NCBI RefSeq assembly: GCF_001562115.1
Contig: NZ_CP013926.1
Coordinates: 620,001 to 684,000 of the forward strand
DNA length: 64,000 bases
Direction: 5' to 3'
DNA from: Alteromonas stellipolaris
Lineage (GTDB): Bacteria; Pseudomonadota; Gammaproteobacteria; Enterobacterales; Alteromonadaceae
A model generated the notes under the pieces. It was not told the origin of the DNA, searched no databases, and saw nothing but the letters and a program-made list of their open reading frames with translations. Positions within the stretch are counted from its first letter, which is position 1, and every line of letters starts with the position of its first letter. Shown one piece after another: positions 36,224 through 46,767 of the stretch. The translations under genes and the position numbers were made by a program.

Positions 36224-37294
36224 CTAAATACTGTGAATGGGGGAAACGGTTTCAACACATTCCCTAAGTACGGATGTAGCGAAACAACCGCTAGGCAATG
36301 AAAACGATAGCGTTAATGTATCACCCTTACTTTGCCATTCAAGTTGCGATGGCCATATTTTTATTGCACGACGTTCTTGCTCGAAGCCACATTGGCCTAA
36401 AAAGTCGATAACTTCTGGATGACTTGATGCAACCTGCTCTTCGGTGGCGTTTGCCTCTGACGTAGTGACTAAGTCTCCCTTGCCCCACAGCGGTGCCGAA
36501 GGACATACATCTTTATCTTCATAACGTTGCTGGCTATCTTGCTGTTTATCATCGTCAATAAAGAAGCTGTTCGAGCCGGTTAATACCAATGCGTCACCGG
36601 TAAGTACCTTATCGAAGGTCTTGTTTTCTAAACGAATAGAAATGACCTCATTAAATAACCAACTACGCAGGGCGGACAGTGCCATAGAGCGCTTATTGCG
36701 GTGGCGAATGGTTTCACCGTTTATCATCCGCTCAGCCATGGCAAGGTTACCACCGCGCTGAACTTCGCCTTGCTCGTTTACCCGCATGACGCCAAATCGC
36801 TGTTCGCCGTAATAATTCGGCACACCATGTTTGGCGATTTCCTGAAGGCGTTCTTCAATGGCTTCTGGATGCACAACTTGACGCAGTGTAATGGTGAAGG
36901 CATTTCCTTTTAATTGACCGGTACGAAGCTTTCTATTGTGGCGAGTTTGCTTAATGACCCGCACCCCCTCAAGCTCAAAATCGCTGAAGTCGAAATCAGC
37001 TTGTCCTGGTGCATGTAAACCGAACCACTGACGGGTGAGGGCATATTTGTCTTTCCTACCTGCATACGTCACTTGGCGAAGTGGCAGTTTGGTGTAGCGA
37101 GCAAGTTGCTCTGCAACAAATGCAGTATTGGTATTAATTTTTTCAACAAAAACAAACTGGTGCTCGCCTTCACCGCAGGGCTCGTAGCCTAAGTCCTCAA
37201 CGACTTGAAAGTCGTCGGCTTGAAACTTAAATAAGCCGGTTGATACGGGTTTACTGTAATAATAATTCCAGTGTTGGGTATGTAATGGTTTCAT
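36224..37294 (-). CDS. truD: tRNA pseudouridine(13) synthase
   Basis: 356 residues. The catalytic region [18 protein letters not shown] (Asp in RKDK) and the family motif [11 protein letters not shown] are present. Converts U13 of tRNA-Glu to pseudouridine. Overlaps ispF by four bases. Confidence 0.96.
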   Translation of the reverse strand: MKPLHTQHWNYYYSKPVSTGLFKFQADDFQVVEDLGYEPCGEGEHQFVFVEKINTNTAFVAEQLARYTKLPLRQVTYAGRKDKYALTRQWFGLHAPGQADFDFSDFELEGVRVIKQTRHNRKLRTGQLKGNAFTITLRQVVHPEAIEERLQEIAKHGVPNYYGEQRFGVMRVNEQGEVQRGGNLAMAERMINGETIRHRNKRSMALSALRSWLFNEVISIRLENKTFDKVLTGDALVLTGSNSFFIDDDKQQDSQQRYEDKDVCPSAPLWGKGDLVTTSEANATEEQVASSHPEVIDFLGQCGFEQERRAIKIWPSQLEWQSKGDTLTLSFSLPSGCFATSVLRECVETVSPIHSI

Positions 37295-37764
37295 ATCTTT
37301 TCCAGCAGCACTACCGCGTGAGCAGCAATGCCTTCCTTTCTGCCTGTATATCCTAATTTTTCAGTCGTGGTAGCTTTCACGTTGATTGCATCAAGCTCGC
37401 AATGACAGTCTTTGGCTATGATTTCTCTCATGGCCTGAATGTGCGGTGCCATTTTGGGAGCTTGCGCCACTACGGTCATATCAGCGTTGCCTAACGTATA
37501 GCCTTTTTCATTTACTACGTGAATAACATGCCTAAGCAGTACACGGCTATCGGCACCTGAATAGGCATCATCGGTATCAGGAAAATGCTTACCTATATCA
37601 CCTAGCGCCGCAGCGCCAAGTAATGCGTCGCATAAGGCATGTAGCAATACGTCGCCATCAGAATGGGCGACTAGGCCTTGTTCATAGTCAATGCTTACAC
37701 CACCAATAACAATGGGGCCGTCGCCACCAAATTTATGAACGTCGAAACCGTGTCCTATTCGCAT
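37291..37764 (-). CDS. ispF: 2-C-methyl-D-erythritol 2,4-cyclodiphosphate synthase
   Basis: 157 residues. Zinc ligands in [13 protein letters not shown] (D8, H10) and [18 protein letters not shown] (H42). Fifth step of the MEP isoprenoid pathway, making MEcPP. Overlaps ispD by ten bases, so coupled in one operon with it. Confidence 0.98.
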   Translation of the reverse strand: MRIGHGFDVHKFGGDGPIVIGGVSIDYEQGLVAHSDGDVLLHALCDALLGAAALGDIGKHFPDTDDAYSGADSRVLLRHVIHVVNEKGYTLGNADMTVVAQAPKMAPHIQAMREIIAKDCHCELDAINVKATTTEKLGYTGRKEGIAAHAVVLLEKI

Positions 37765-38495
37765 TCTGCTTGTGCCTTCTGTCGTTGATGTAAGTAAAAA
37801 TTTGCCAAGGGTAAATCCCCAGGGTGGGTTATTTTAATATTTGCCGGGTCGCTATCAATAAGTGCAACCTTGTGTCCGCTGTATTCTATGGCTGATGCTT
37901 CATCGGTAATGGTTGCGCATGCGGCAAGGCCATCTTGCAGCGCGCTTTTAAGCAGTGCTGTAGGAAACAACTGGGGCGTAAGGGCATGCCATAGGTTTTC
38001 TCTGCTTTCAGTATGAAGAACAGTGGGGAAATTGATATCAGCCCCTTGGCTGGCAGCGCCTCGTTTCATAGTATCTCGAACCCGAGAAGCCAAAATGCCG
38101 CCCGCTACCTGTTCATTATCCATCACCGCCAGCAACTGAGTAATATCATTGGTACTTACGCAAGGACGCGCGGCATCGTGCACTAGTGCCCAAGTATTGT
38201 CTGGCAAGGTATTTACGGCGTTTAGCACAGAGTCAGCCCGTTCATTGCCACCCTCTACCACTTTCACCTTCGGGTTATTAGCAATGGCAAGAGAAGGGAA
38301 GTAGGTGTCGTGAGGACTAATGGCTATAACAAGGTAGTCGATGGCGTGATGGTTAAGCAGTATTTCAACAGTGTGTTCAAGAATCGTTTTCCCTTGAAGG
38401 GTTAAATACTGCTTGGGGCGATCAGCCTGCATTCGGCTGCCAATTCCAGCTGCGGGAATAACCGCAACCACAGAGGAGGATGTCATGTTACTCAC
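37755..38495 (-). CDS. ispD: 2-C-methyl-D-erythritol 4-phosphate cytidylyltransferase
   Basis: 246 residues. Nucleotide-binding start [20 protein letters not shown] and later [10 protein letters not shown] are diagnostic. Makes CDP-methylerythritol in the MEP pathway, two steps before IspF. Overlaps ftsB and ispF. Confidence 0.98.
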   Translation of the reverse strand: MSNMTSSSVVAVIPAAGIGSRMQADRPKQYLTLQGKTILEHTVEILLNHHAIDYLVIAISPHDTYFPSLAIANNPKVKVVEGGNERADSVLNAVNTLPDNTWALVHDAARPCVSTNDITQLLAVMDNEQVAGGILASRVRDTMKRGAASQGADINFPTVLHTESRENLWHALTPQLFPTALLKSALQDGLAACATITDEASAIEYSGHKVALIDSDPANIKITHPGDLPLANFYLHQRQKAQAECE

Positions 38496-38782
38496 TTAGT
38501 TTCTGGCGGTAAAATCCGGTAAAAAGTTTCCCCTTGCTTAATCAGACCGAGTTCATTGCGAGCGCGCTCTTCAATGGCTTCTAAACCTACTTTAAGGTCG
38601 GTGATATCTGCGTTTAGCAGGGCGTTTCGCTGCGCAAGATTAGCGTTTTGCTGCGCTTGAGTTTTCACTTCCTGCTCTCGACTAAGATAGTCAGGAATAC
38701 TGTTTTTCCCAAACCATAGCCGATACTGCAACAACCCTAATAGAGTGATGAGTACGATAGGAAGCCATTTATCTTGCCACAC
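38492..38782 (-). CDS. ftsB: Cell division protein FtsB
   Basis: 96 residues from GTG 38782, which follows AGGTGA by five bases and matches the usual FtsB length; an upstream ATG at 38845 would add 21 residues. One membrane helix (about 6-22, IVLITLLGLLQY) then LWFGKNSIPDYLSREQEV and a coiled coil ending EERARNELGLIKQGETFYR. Forms the FtsQLB complex that triggers septal peptidoglycan synthesis. Confidence 0.93.
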   Translation of the reverse strand: MWQDKWLPIVLITLLGLLQYRLWFGKNSIPDYLSREQEVKTQAQQNANLAQRNALLNADITDLKVGLEAIEERARNELGLIKQGETFYRILPPETK

Positions 38783-38890
38783 AAAAATCACCTGAAAATC
38801 GGTAAGCGGAGGAAAATTCAAAAAGGGCAGTAAACTGCCCTCCACGTTATTACCTATTATGCCGCGAAGGGCTTAGGAATCAAAGGCGCT

Positions 38891-40609
38891 TTATTCACCT
38901 TGCCCTAATTTACCTTTTAGTTTGTCGAACAATTTATTCTTTTGTTCTTCAACCACACTGCTCAATTGGCTTTGAAGCAATTCTTGTAAGGCGCCGCTGT
39001 CGCCCTGTGCCGCACTTAGCATTGAGTTAATATCAACCAATTCACCAGAAAGGGCATCTTGTTCACGAGCAACCATCGCATTTAGCTTGGTATTAAGTTC
39101 ATCAAGCTTATCTTGCTGAGACGCGGTGAGCTGAGAAATCGCGGCTTGAGCCAATTTGTTGTCTAAATCTGACTTAATGTTAAACCCGGGGTTAGCAAGG
39201 GTGCCATCAAGTAGCATGGTCATCGATAAACTACTTAACGATTGCAGTGCAGAAGCAATGGCGCTAGTCACGTCGCTTGTACCTGTGGCTTCCATCACTA
39301 GTTCTTGTAAGTTAACTTTCCCGTTGCCGCTTAACTTATTATCAACCACTTCCATCGAGCCTGTGGTTGCCATGAGTGCAGTTTTCATCACCGCGTTAAG
39401 GGTTTCATTGCCGCTTACTGGAATATTCGACATATTCACCCCAGCTAGCTCCCAAACTTGGCTCGCATCTACGCCACTTTCATCAATCCAGAATTCACCG
39501 CTTGAGGTAAATTGCTTAAGCATGTCGCCAGCCGCTTCAATGGTAAAGGTTGTTGGGTTACCAAACACACTGTGCGTATTGGTAATGTTCTGCCACGAAC
39601 TGCTTATCGACTCGTTTTGCCAAAGCACAGACACGTTAGCTTGCTTCACCAAAATAGAAGGCATATCGGCTGCAGGTTCTTCGGGCGTATCTCCGCCTTG
39701 AAGTAATGGCATCACAATTTGCATGGCAGACATCAAATACTCTGTATATTCAGCGGCTTTGTCGCCAAATACGAAGTACGTCACTTGAGATAGGGCCGCT
39801 TCATCGCCGGCAATCACGCCCTTAAGTAATGCATAATCTTCTCCGGGCGCTTCTTTTAACGCTTTAACCGAGTTGCTCAACGCACTCTTAGCATTCGACG
39901 CTTTATCGGTAAAACTGCTGATAAGCGCACGGTCTGCACTCATCTCTTCTTTTAGCTTATCTAACGATGACTTAGCTTGAATAAGGGCTTGAGGATCTTT
40001 GTAATTCGTTTCTTTAAGCGCAGCAACTTGGGTTTTGTAATAGTCGATACGTTCTTTATCAGGCAAGTTTTCATAGTCTTGCTTTAGGCCTTGTGAATAG
40101 GTGGCGTAGGCCTCTTTTGCTTCGGCAACGGCAGCGGTAGTTTTAAGGGGGTTACGAGCAAGCATTTCGTCTACAGAAGGCACGGCCTCTTTGGCTTTTG
40201 CTTTAATTTCATCGTAAGACAGTGAGCTTTCTGGCACCCGATAAACTTCACCTTCGTGCTCGCGAACTTGGTCAAATTGCACATCAAGTAAATTAAGGTT
40301 GTTTACCACAACTTGATTAGATAGTAGGGGCATAAGGGCAACGTCAGCATTTGCTTCGCCAACTAACACTTGATTATGCGAGGGCTTAGTTGCGTTGGTT
40401 AAGCCAATGCCTTTAAGGGTGACAGTGGTAGGGTATAAAGAGTGATCAAATTCGGCAATGTTGACTTCTGCACCATAAGACTCGCCTAATTTCGACTCTA
40501 GTACGGCTTTAATAATGGTATTAGCAAATAGAACATACACTAAGATAAGTAGAACAAAAAAGCCCAATACCCAATACTTGATTGGGATCCCTTTACTATC
40601 ACTGCTCAT
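38891..40609 (-). CDS. TIGR03545-family membrane-anchored protein
   Basis: 572 residues with one N-terminal membrane helix (13-32) and a long periplasmic part. AsmA-like beginning (EVNIAEFDHSLYPTTVTLKGIGL), a central coiled region (about 120-270) and a C-terminal half with STSGEFWIDESGVD-like and LDGTLANPGFNIKSDLDNKL blocks. Resembles the TIGR03545 family, for which no role is known; AsmA relatives take part in lipid traffic across the envelope. Not in a clear operon: 45 bases separate it from ftsB, 140 from the chemoreceptor gene. Confidence 0.8.
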   Translation of the reverse strand: MSSDSKGIPIKYWVLGFFVLLILVYVLFANTIIKAVLESKLGESYGAEVNIAEFDHSLYPTTVTLKGIGLTNATKPSHNQVLVGEANADVALMPLLSNQVVVNNLNLLDVQFDQVREHEGEVYRVPESSLSYDEIKAKAKEAVPSVDEMLARNPLKTTAAVAEAKEAYATYSQGLKQDYENLPDKERIDYYKTQVAALKETNYKDPQALIQAKSSLDKLKEEMSADRALISSFTDKASNAKSALSNSVKALKEAPGEDYALLKGVIAGDEAALSQVTYFVFGDKAAEYTEYLMSAMQIVMPLLQGGDTPEEPAADMPSILVKQANVSVLWQNESISSSWQNITNTHSVFGNPTTFTIEAAGDMLKQFTSSGEFWIDESGVDASQVWELAGVNMSNIPVSGNETLNAVMKTALMATTGSMEVVDNKLSGNGKVNLQELVMEATGTSDVTSAIASALQSLSSLSMTMLLDGTLANPGFNIKSDLDNKLAQAAISQLTASQQDKLDELNTKLNAMVAREQDALSGELVDINSMLSAAQGDSGALQELLQSQLSSVVEEQKNKLFDKLKGKLGQGE

Positions 40610-40749
40610 ATATCACTCCTTGTAAACGACGTTTAGCTGGTTATCTAACGATGTAGATAACCAGTCTAAAGCACCGCTTTAAATACTTCCATACGCAGGA
40701 AGTAGTATAAACCTGTGAATACCTTCCTTTTTACGACTAATTTGGTTCA

Positions 40750-42372
40750 CTAAAGTTTAAATTTGCTGGCAATTTCTTTTATAGCCACACAGCTTGTTTT
40801 AAGTGCCTGACTGGCACTGGCTAATTGATCCGCTGTTTTTAAACTGTTATCCGCTGCACCCGATAATGCATTGATACGAATGTTGGCTTCATTGGCAGCT
40901 TCGGCCTGTTGCTCTGTCGCACGGGCTATTTGACTACTCATACCTGCAATTTCATTCATAAGTCGGTCGGCTTCTTTTAAGCTATCGTTCGCTTTAATTG
41001 CATTGTCTACCGTAGTTGTTGAAGCATTTTGACTGACTTGCACCGCATCTACTGCGGCTTTTGCGTTGCTTTGTAGCTTTTCAATCATCGCTTGAATTTC
41101 ATCGGTACTTTGGCCTGTTCGACTGGCTAAGGTACGAACCTCATCGGCTACGACTGCAAATCCTCTGCCTTGCTCTCCCGCGCGAGCAGCCTCAATCGCC
41201 GCATTAAGTGCAAGTAAGTTGGTTTGATCAGCAATGCCACGAATAACGTCTAGTACTGCGCCAATACTATTAGTTTGTTCAGCAAGCTCGGTTACTACAT
41301 GGCTCACACTTTCAATATTTGACGTTAAAGAGTGAATATCACTCACGGTACTTTCTACCACGCGGGTGCCTTGTTCTACATTGGCTCGGGCACCACTGGT
41401 ACTGGTTTCAGCAGTATCTGCATTCTGACTGACTTGTTGTATTTGTGTGGTCATTTGCTCCATGGCTACGGCAACTTGCATCATGTTTTCATTCTGACTT
41501 TGCGCTTGACCATTGCTATCTTGGCTAACGGTTTCAACGAGCACCGCTTGCTGGGTAAGGGCGGTGATGTTTTCACGTATACCTAACAAAGAATGCCGCA
41601 TTTTATTGGTGTATTCATTGAAGTAACGCGCAAGTCTGGTAATTTCATCTTGGCCTGATTCAGGAAGTGACCGGGTTAAATCGCCATCTCCCATAGCAAT
41701 ATCTTTCATTCGTTCAGTGACTTCATGGACAGGCTTAACAATACTGCCGCCAATATAGAAGATAAGCGCCACGACCAATAACACGCTAATAATACAAATA
41801 ATGATAAGTAAATTGCGTAAGTGGGCGTACTCAGCTTCAAGGGTAGATAAGTAAATACCAGAGCCGACGGTCCATCCCCATGGTTTGAATTCTTTAACAT
41901 ACGAAATTTTGTCTACCGGCGTTTCTTCCCCCGGAAGTGGCCATACGTAATCAACAAAGCCACTACCTGAAGACTTAACCAGTTGCGCCATTTCCACAAA
42001 AAACGCTTTACCGTTGCCATCCTTAAAACCTCGTAAATCCTGCCCGTTAAGCGATGGTTTGATAGGGTGCATGACCATGGCAGGGGTAGCATCTTGAATC
42101 CAAAAATAGTTGCTCTCATCGTATCTAAGGCGGCTAACTGCGGTCAGCGCCTGTTGTTTAGCGGCCTCTTCATCTACTCCTTCCAAGGATTCAAAGCTTG
42201 CAAGCAAGGTATGAACAACTTCTACCAGGTGTTGATTTTCTTTATACGACTTTTCTTTGAGCGCCTTGTAGTGCTGGTTTAATACCGCACCGGTTAGCAC
42301 CAAAAACAACAGCGCCGTCAGCGCGACAATGATACTGAGCCTTTGAATTAAACTAAAATTGCGTAACCACAT
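40750..42372 (-). CDS. Methyl-accepting chemotaxis protein
   Basis: 540 residues. Helix (10-31), a single-Cache sensor domain (about 35-185; [31 protein letters not shown]), second helix (187-210), a HAMP linker and the MCP signalling domain with hairpin tip [38 protein letters not shown]. Binds small organic acids in related sCache receptors; ligand unknown here. No CheB/CheR docking pentapeptide at the end (EIASKFKL). Confidence 0.93.
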   Translation of the reverse strand: MWLRNFSLIQRLSIIVALTALLFLVLTGAVLNQHYKALKEKSYKENQHLVEVVHTLLASFESLEGVDEEAAKQQALTAVSRLRYDESNYFWIQDATPAMVMHPIKPSLNGQDLRGFKDGNGKAFFVEMAQLVKSSGSGFVDYVWPLPGEETPVDKISYVKEFKPWGWTVGSGIYLSTLEAEYAHLRNLLIIICIISVLLVVALIFYIGGSIVKPVHEVTERMKDIAMGDGDLTRSLPESGQDEITRLARYFNEYTNKMRHSLLGIRENITALTQQAVLVETVSQDSNGQAQSQNENMMQVAVAMEQMTTQIQQVSQNADTAETSTSGARANVEQGTRVVESTVSDIHSLTSNIESVSHVVTELAEQTNSIGAVLDVIRGIADQTNLLALNAAIEAARAGEQGRGFAVVADEVRTLASRTGQSTDEIQAMIEKLQSNAKAAVDAVQVSQNASTTTVDNAIKANDSLKEADRLMNEIAGMSSQIARATEQQAEAANEANIRINALSGAADNSLKTADQLASASQALKTSCVAIKEIASKFKL

Positions 42373-42793
42373 CAGCAGGAACCTCCAGTTTTTATATTAT
42401 CTAGTGTAGACCTTATATTGAAGTTGTTGGCCTTGAATAGATATTTTTAAACATTTATTTAACATGGTATGGAGTGCCACCCGTGAGTTGAATCCCTGTG
42501 AAATGTTATTCACCTGCGTTCTTAGACGCTCTATCACAGTGGCGCAAAAAGTTGACAGCAAGGGCTTGGCGAAATAAGCATTTATGCTAGTATCCGCGCA
42601 ATTTCAGCGATATCGTGATCTTCATTAAGACGATCTAAGTTTAAATACCTAGATACGCATGCGCAGCACACTTTAGGTGGGGCGCTTCAAGTAAGGCTCA
42701 GCTTTGCTTGTTAATTCATTTTTTCCATGTAACGTTATTCTTGTTTTCCGTTACCGGAAACATTTTCTACAGCTATTCGAATAAAGGGTTGCA
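42373..42793. other. MCP-putA divergent intergenic region
   Basis: 421 bases between divergent genes. It contains a promoter for putA (42566-42593) and no recognisable gene. A small open frame here (42708-42908) has no protein character. No riboswitch fold is evident. Confidence 0.5.
42566..42593 (+). promoter_or_regulatory. Candidate putA promoter
   Basis: TTGGCG (42566-42571) and TAGTAT (42588-42593) with 16 bases between and a TGC extension before the -10. About 200 bases of leader follow to the putA start, long for a simple unit. Confidence 0.5.
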
Positions 42794-45700
42794 ATGCTCA
42801 TTAACGACACACTTCATACTACATCTCCCCTACGCCAGCGCATTCGAGACTACTATCGAATTAGTGAGTCTGTGGCTGTGGATCAAATTTTACCGATTGC
42901 TGAGGTAAACCCTCGCGCCAGAAGTCGAGCGTGGGAACGCGCCCGTAAAATGGTACTGCAAATTCGTCGTGACCAAGAGGGTCATGGTGGCGTGGATGCA
43001 CTGTTAAACGAGTATTCATTATCCACCTCTGAAGGTGTGGTATTGATGTGTTTGGCCGAAGCCTTGTTGCGTGTGCCCGATGGCGATACGCAAGACGAAC
43101 TTATTCGCGACAAATTATCTAAAGGGCAGTGGACGCCACACCTTGGTAATTCAGATTCTTTATTCGTGAACGCTTCAGCATGGGGCTTATTGTTTACCGG
43201 TAATATGGTGAATTATGCCGACAAGCGTAAGAAGGAACAGTTTGGCCTGTTGAAGAAAACCTTGGGTCGCTTAGGTGAGCCGGTTATTCGCCGCGCAATG
43301 AATATCGCTATGCGCGTAATGGGCCGTCAGTTCGTTATGGGTGAAACCATCAAAGATGCGGTAGAGCGTGCTAAGGAAAAAGAAACCAAAGGCTATGTAT
43401 ATTCCTACGACATGCTGGGCGAAGGCGCTCGCACTATGGAAGATGCAGACCGTTATTATGATTCTTACGTTAAAGCTATTGAAGTGATTGGTAAAGCGGC
43501 TAACGGCCGTGGACCTAAGCGCTCACCAGGTATTTCAGTTAAGTTGTCGGCAATACATCCACGCTTTGAGTTCTTACACAGAGAGCGCGCAATGCGTGAT
43601 ATTCCGCCGCGCTTAAAAGCCTTGTGTATGTTGGCTAAAGAGTACGATATTGGCTTAACGGTTGACGCTGAAGAAGCTGACCGTTTAGAGCTTTCCCTCG
43701 ATATCATTGAAGCGGTATTCCGTGATGAAGATTTAAACGGATGGACTGGCTTTGGTTTAGCGGTTCAAGCCTATCAAAAACGTGCTATTCATGTAATTGA
43801 ACATTTACGCGTGCTTTCATTAGAAGTTGGCCGTTCATTAATGGTGCGGTTGGTAAAAGGCGCTTACTGGGATACGGAAATTAAGCTTACCCAACAAGCG
43901 GGCTTAGAAGAATTCCCTGTGTTTACCCGTAAGTCATCTACCGATGTGTCTTACCATGCTTGTGCAAACCGATTACTAGAATACCGCGATACTTTGTACC
44001 CGCAATTTGCTACTCACAATGCCTACTCTGCATCAGTGATTATTGAACTGGCAGGAGATGATAAAGAAGGATTTGAGTTCCAGTGCTTACACGGCATGGG
44101 TGATACGTTGTACGACAAAGTAGTGACTGAAGAGAAAATTCAGTGCCGTGTTTATGCGCCGGTAGGCGAGCACGAAGACTTATTAGCTTACCTTGTACGC
44201 CGTTTGCTAGAGAATGGGGCTAACTCTTCATTCGTTAACGCCATTGTTGATGATGAAAAACCGGTAGAGTCATTACTTGAAGATCCGGTAGAGAAAACCC
44301 AACGACTGAAAGTGCGTTTCAACAAGCTGATTAAAACGCCACGGGGTTTATATGCCCCTGAACGTGACAACTCTCGCGGGTTAGATTTAACCGATGTAAA
44401 CGCGGTGAATGCACTTCAACATGAACTAGAGCGCTGGCAAGAATTTTATAGTGTAACTGATGGTGTGCCGGAGGGCGCAACGGCAGTACGTAACCCAATG
44501 AATCATAACGATGTGGTGGGTTACCACTATTACGCACAACCTGATGATATGCGTAAAGCGCTAGATGATGCAGATGCGGGCTTCGACGCGTGGTCTAAGC
44601 GCGATGTGTCGGAACGTGCTGAAATTCTTAACCGTTCAGCCGACGCCCTAGAGCGTCACATGGCAGAGCTTATTGCTATTTGTATGCGTGAAGCGGGCAA
44701 AGTCGCGCAAGACAGTATTGATGAAGTACGTGAAGCGGTGGATTTTTGTCGCTACTACGCCGCTCGTGCTCAAGAACTTGCTGAAGATAAGCGCTTGTTA
44801 CCTCGTGGTGTTGTACTTTGTATTAGCCCGTGGAACTTCCCGCTAGCAATATTTTTAGGTCAGGTATCAGCAGCATTGGTTACCGGAAACACGGTTATTG
44901 CTAAACCTGCTGAACAAACCAGCATGGTAGCGAAACGGGCTGTGGATATTATGCAGTCGGTAGGCTTACCTGAAGACGCTTTGAAACTCATAATTGCACC
45001 AGGTAAAGAAGTGGGCGAAACCCTACTTTCCGATGAACGCATTAAAGCGGTTATGTTTACCGGTTCTACCCAAACTGGCACGCTTATCTCACAAGAACTG
45101 GCCAACCGAGGTGGTGAGCAAGTGCCGTTAATCGCTGAGACCGGTGGGCAAAACTGCATGATTGTGGATTCAACCGCCCTACCAGAGCAGGTCGTTGACG
45201 ATGTTATTCATTCTGGTTTCCAAAGTGCGGGGCAACGCTGTTCAGCCCTTCGCGTATTATTCGTGCAAGAAGAAATTGCAGATGATCTCATCAGCATGTT
45301 AACCGGAGCCATGAAAGAATTAACCATTGGCGACCCAACCATGTTAGCAACTGATGTAGGCCCTGTTATTGATGAGAAAGCACTGAAGAGCCTAACCGAC
45401 CATGTAGAGTTTATGGAAGGAAAAGGAAAACTGCTTTATCGCAACGAACTTCCAAAAGGCACCGAAAACGGCACCTTTTTCCCTCCTACGCTTTATCAAA
45501 TTGATAACTTGGATGTATTAGAAAAAGAAGTCTTTGGCCCAGTGGTGCATTTAGTACGCTTTAAATCGAAAGAGCTAGACGACGTACTGGCGCAAATCAA
45601 TAGCACGGGTTATGGCCTAACGATGGGTATTCATTCGCGTATTGAAGAACGTGCATACGAACTTGCTGCGAAAAGCCGTGCAGGTAATGTTTATATTAAC

Positions 45701-46591
45701 CGCAACATGATTGGCGCTATTGTTGGTGTACAACCATTTGGTGGTCGTGGATTGTCTGGTACGGGACCAAAAGCCGGTGGGCCTAACTACTTGCCGCGTT
45801 TGATGATGGAACGTGCTACACCAAAACCCACGTTGATTGACGATGTTGATGGTACTGATAACGCGTTGGTCGGTGATGATAAAATTGCCGAACGTGCGCA
45901 TGTGGTAATGGATCAAGCCAAAGAAGTTGAAGCCCAGTGGCGTCATATGGCCTTAAATGATCGTATCTCTATGGTACGTCAGTTACTGGCTAAAATTGCC
46001 AAGGTCGACATTGTTGACGACCTGGCCGACGATTTAAATCGCACCTTGGCCACTGCCCGTCAGCAGTTAACCAGTGTTGAGCGTAAGTTAGCGAAACCCA
46101 CAGAACTTCCTGGCCCAACGGGTGAATCTAACAAACTGTACCTAGAACCTAGAGGCACCTTGGTATGTTTCGCAGATAAGGGGGTATCGTTCGAGTATTG
46201 GATGCTGTCAATCGTGACCGCACTTGCCACAGGAAACACGGTTGTGTCGGTTGTATCTGAAATCTTCTATGAAGAAGCCATTGAGATTCAAAATAAGTTT
46301 GAAGCGACCGGTGCGCCTAAAGGGGTATTCCAAGTAGCGCGATTAGGTCACTTCGATGCCTTGTTAATGGATGAAGATTTAGCGGGTGTTGTTGTTGATT
46401 CAAGTACAGAGCGTACCGCTCGTATTACTGCGATGCTGTCTTCGCGTGAAGGCGCTATTTTGCCAGTTATTACTGCTGAATATAACGATAAGTTGATTCA
46501 GCGTTTAATGACAGAAAAAACCATTAGTATCGATACTACGGCATCGGGTGGTAATACATCTCTCATGACGTTAGTGGAAGACGATGAGTAA
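42794..46591 (+). CDS. putA: Bifunctional proline dehydrogenase / P5C dehydrogenase
   Basis: 1265 residues. Proline dehydrogenase domain (about 90-500; FAD barrel, GRGPKRSPGISVKLSAIHPR) then the P5C dehydrogenase (about 540-1010; FTGSTQTGTLISQEL, LIAETGGQNCMIV with catalytic Glu, SAGQRCSALRVLF with catalytic Cys), then an aldehyde-dehydrogenase-like C-terminal domain. It oxidises proline to glutamate. The N-terminal ribbon-helix-helix DNA-binding domain of E. coli PutA is absent, so it does not repress itself; another regulator must act. Confidence 0.96.
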   Translation: MLINDTLHTTSPLRQRIRDYYRISESVAVDQILPIAEVNPRARSRAWERARKMVLQIRRDQEGHGGVDALLNEYSLSTSEGVVLMCLAEALLRVPDGDTQDELIRDKLSKGQWTPHLGNSDSLFVNASAWGLLFTGNMVNYADKRKKEQFGLLKKTLGRLGEPVIRRAMNIAMRVMGRQFVMGETIKDAVERAKEKETKGYVYSYDMLGEGARTMEDADRYYDSYVKAIEVIGKAANGRGPKRSPGISVKLSAIHPRFEFLHRERAMRDIPPRLKALCMLAKEYDIGLTVDAEEADRLELSLDIIEAVFRDEDLNGWTGFGLAVQAYQKRAIHVIEHLRVLSLEVGRSLMVRLVKGAYWDTEIKLTQQAGLEEFPVFTRKSSTDVSYHACANRLLEYRDTLYPQFATHNAYSASVIIELAGDDKEGFEFQCLHGMGDTLYDKVVTEEKIQCRVYAPVGEHEDLLAYLVRRLLENGANSSFVNAIVDDEKPVESLLEDPVEKTQRLKVRFNKLIKTPRGLYAPERDNSRGLDLTDVNAVNALQHELERWQEFYSVTDGVPEGATAVRNPMNHNDVVGYHYYAQPDDMRKALDDADAGFDAWSKRDVSERAEILNRSADALERHMAELIAICMREAGKVAQDSIDEVREAVDFCRYYAARAQELAEDKRLLPRGVVLCISPWNFPLAIFLGQVSAALVTGNTVIAKPAEQTSMVAKRAVDIMQSVGLPEDALKLIIAPGKEVGETLLSDERIKAVMFTGSTQTGTLISQELANRGGEQVPLIAETGGQNCMIVDSTALPEQVVDDVIHSGFQSAGQRCSALRVLFVQEEIADDLISMLTGAMKELTIGDPTMLATDVGPVIDEKALKSLTDHVEFMEGKGKLLYRNELPKGTENGTFFPPTLYQIDNLDVLEKEVFGPVVHLVRFKSKELDDVLAQINSTGYGLTMGIHSRIEERAYELAAKSRAGNVYINRNMIGAIVGVQPFGGRGLSGTGPKAGGPNYLPRLMMERATPKPTLIDDVDGTDNALVGDDKIAERAHVVMDQAKEVEAQWRHMALNDRISMVRQLLAKIAKVDIVDDLADDLNRTLATARQQLTSVERKLAKPTELPGPTGESNKLYLEPRGTLVCFADKGVSFEYWMLSIVTALATGNTVVSVVSEIFYEEAIEIQNKFEATGAPKGVFQVARLGHFDALLMDEDLAGVVVDSSTERTARITAMLSSREGAILPVITAEYNDKLIQRLMTEKTISIDTTASGGNTSLMTLVEDDE

Positions 46592-46632
46592 TAGCGCAAG
46601 GTAATTTTCCTTGTAGTAATCGGTAACCATGT

Positions 46633-46660
46633 AAAGCCAGTCCTTGTGACTGGCTTTTTT
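46633..46660 (+). terminator. putA terminator
   Basis: AAAGCCAGTC and GACTGGCTTT with a five-base loop and a following T-run. Confidence 0.88.
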
Positions 46661-46767
46661 TATTTCATAGTGCATTAGTGACTCGCTTATTTGAGCGCGA
46701 TAAAACACTTCAAACAAAATTTTGGTCGTTAACCCCGCCTTAACCCCCGCTGTGACACCCTGTATGC

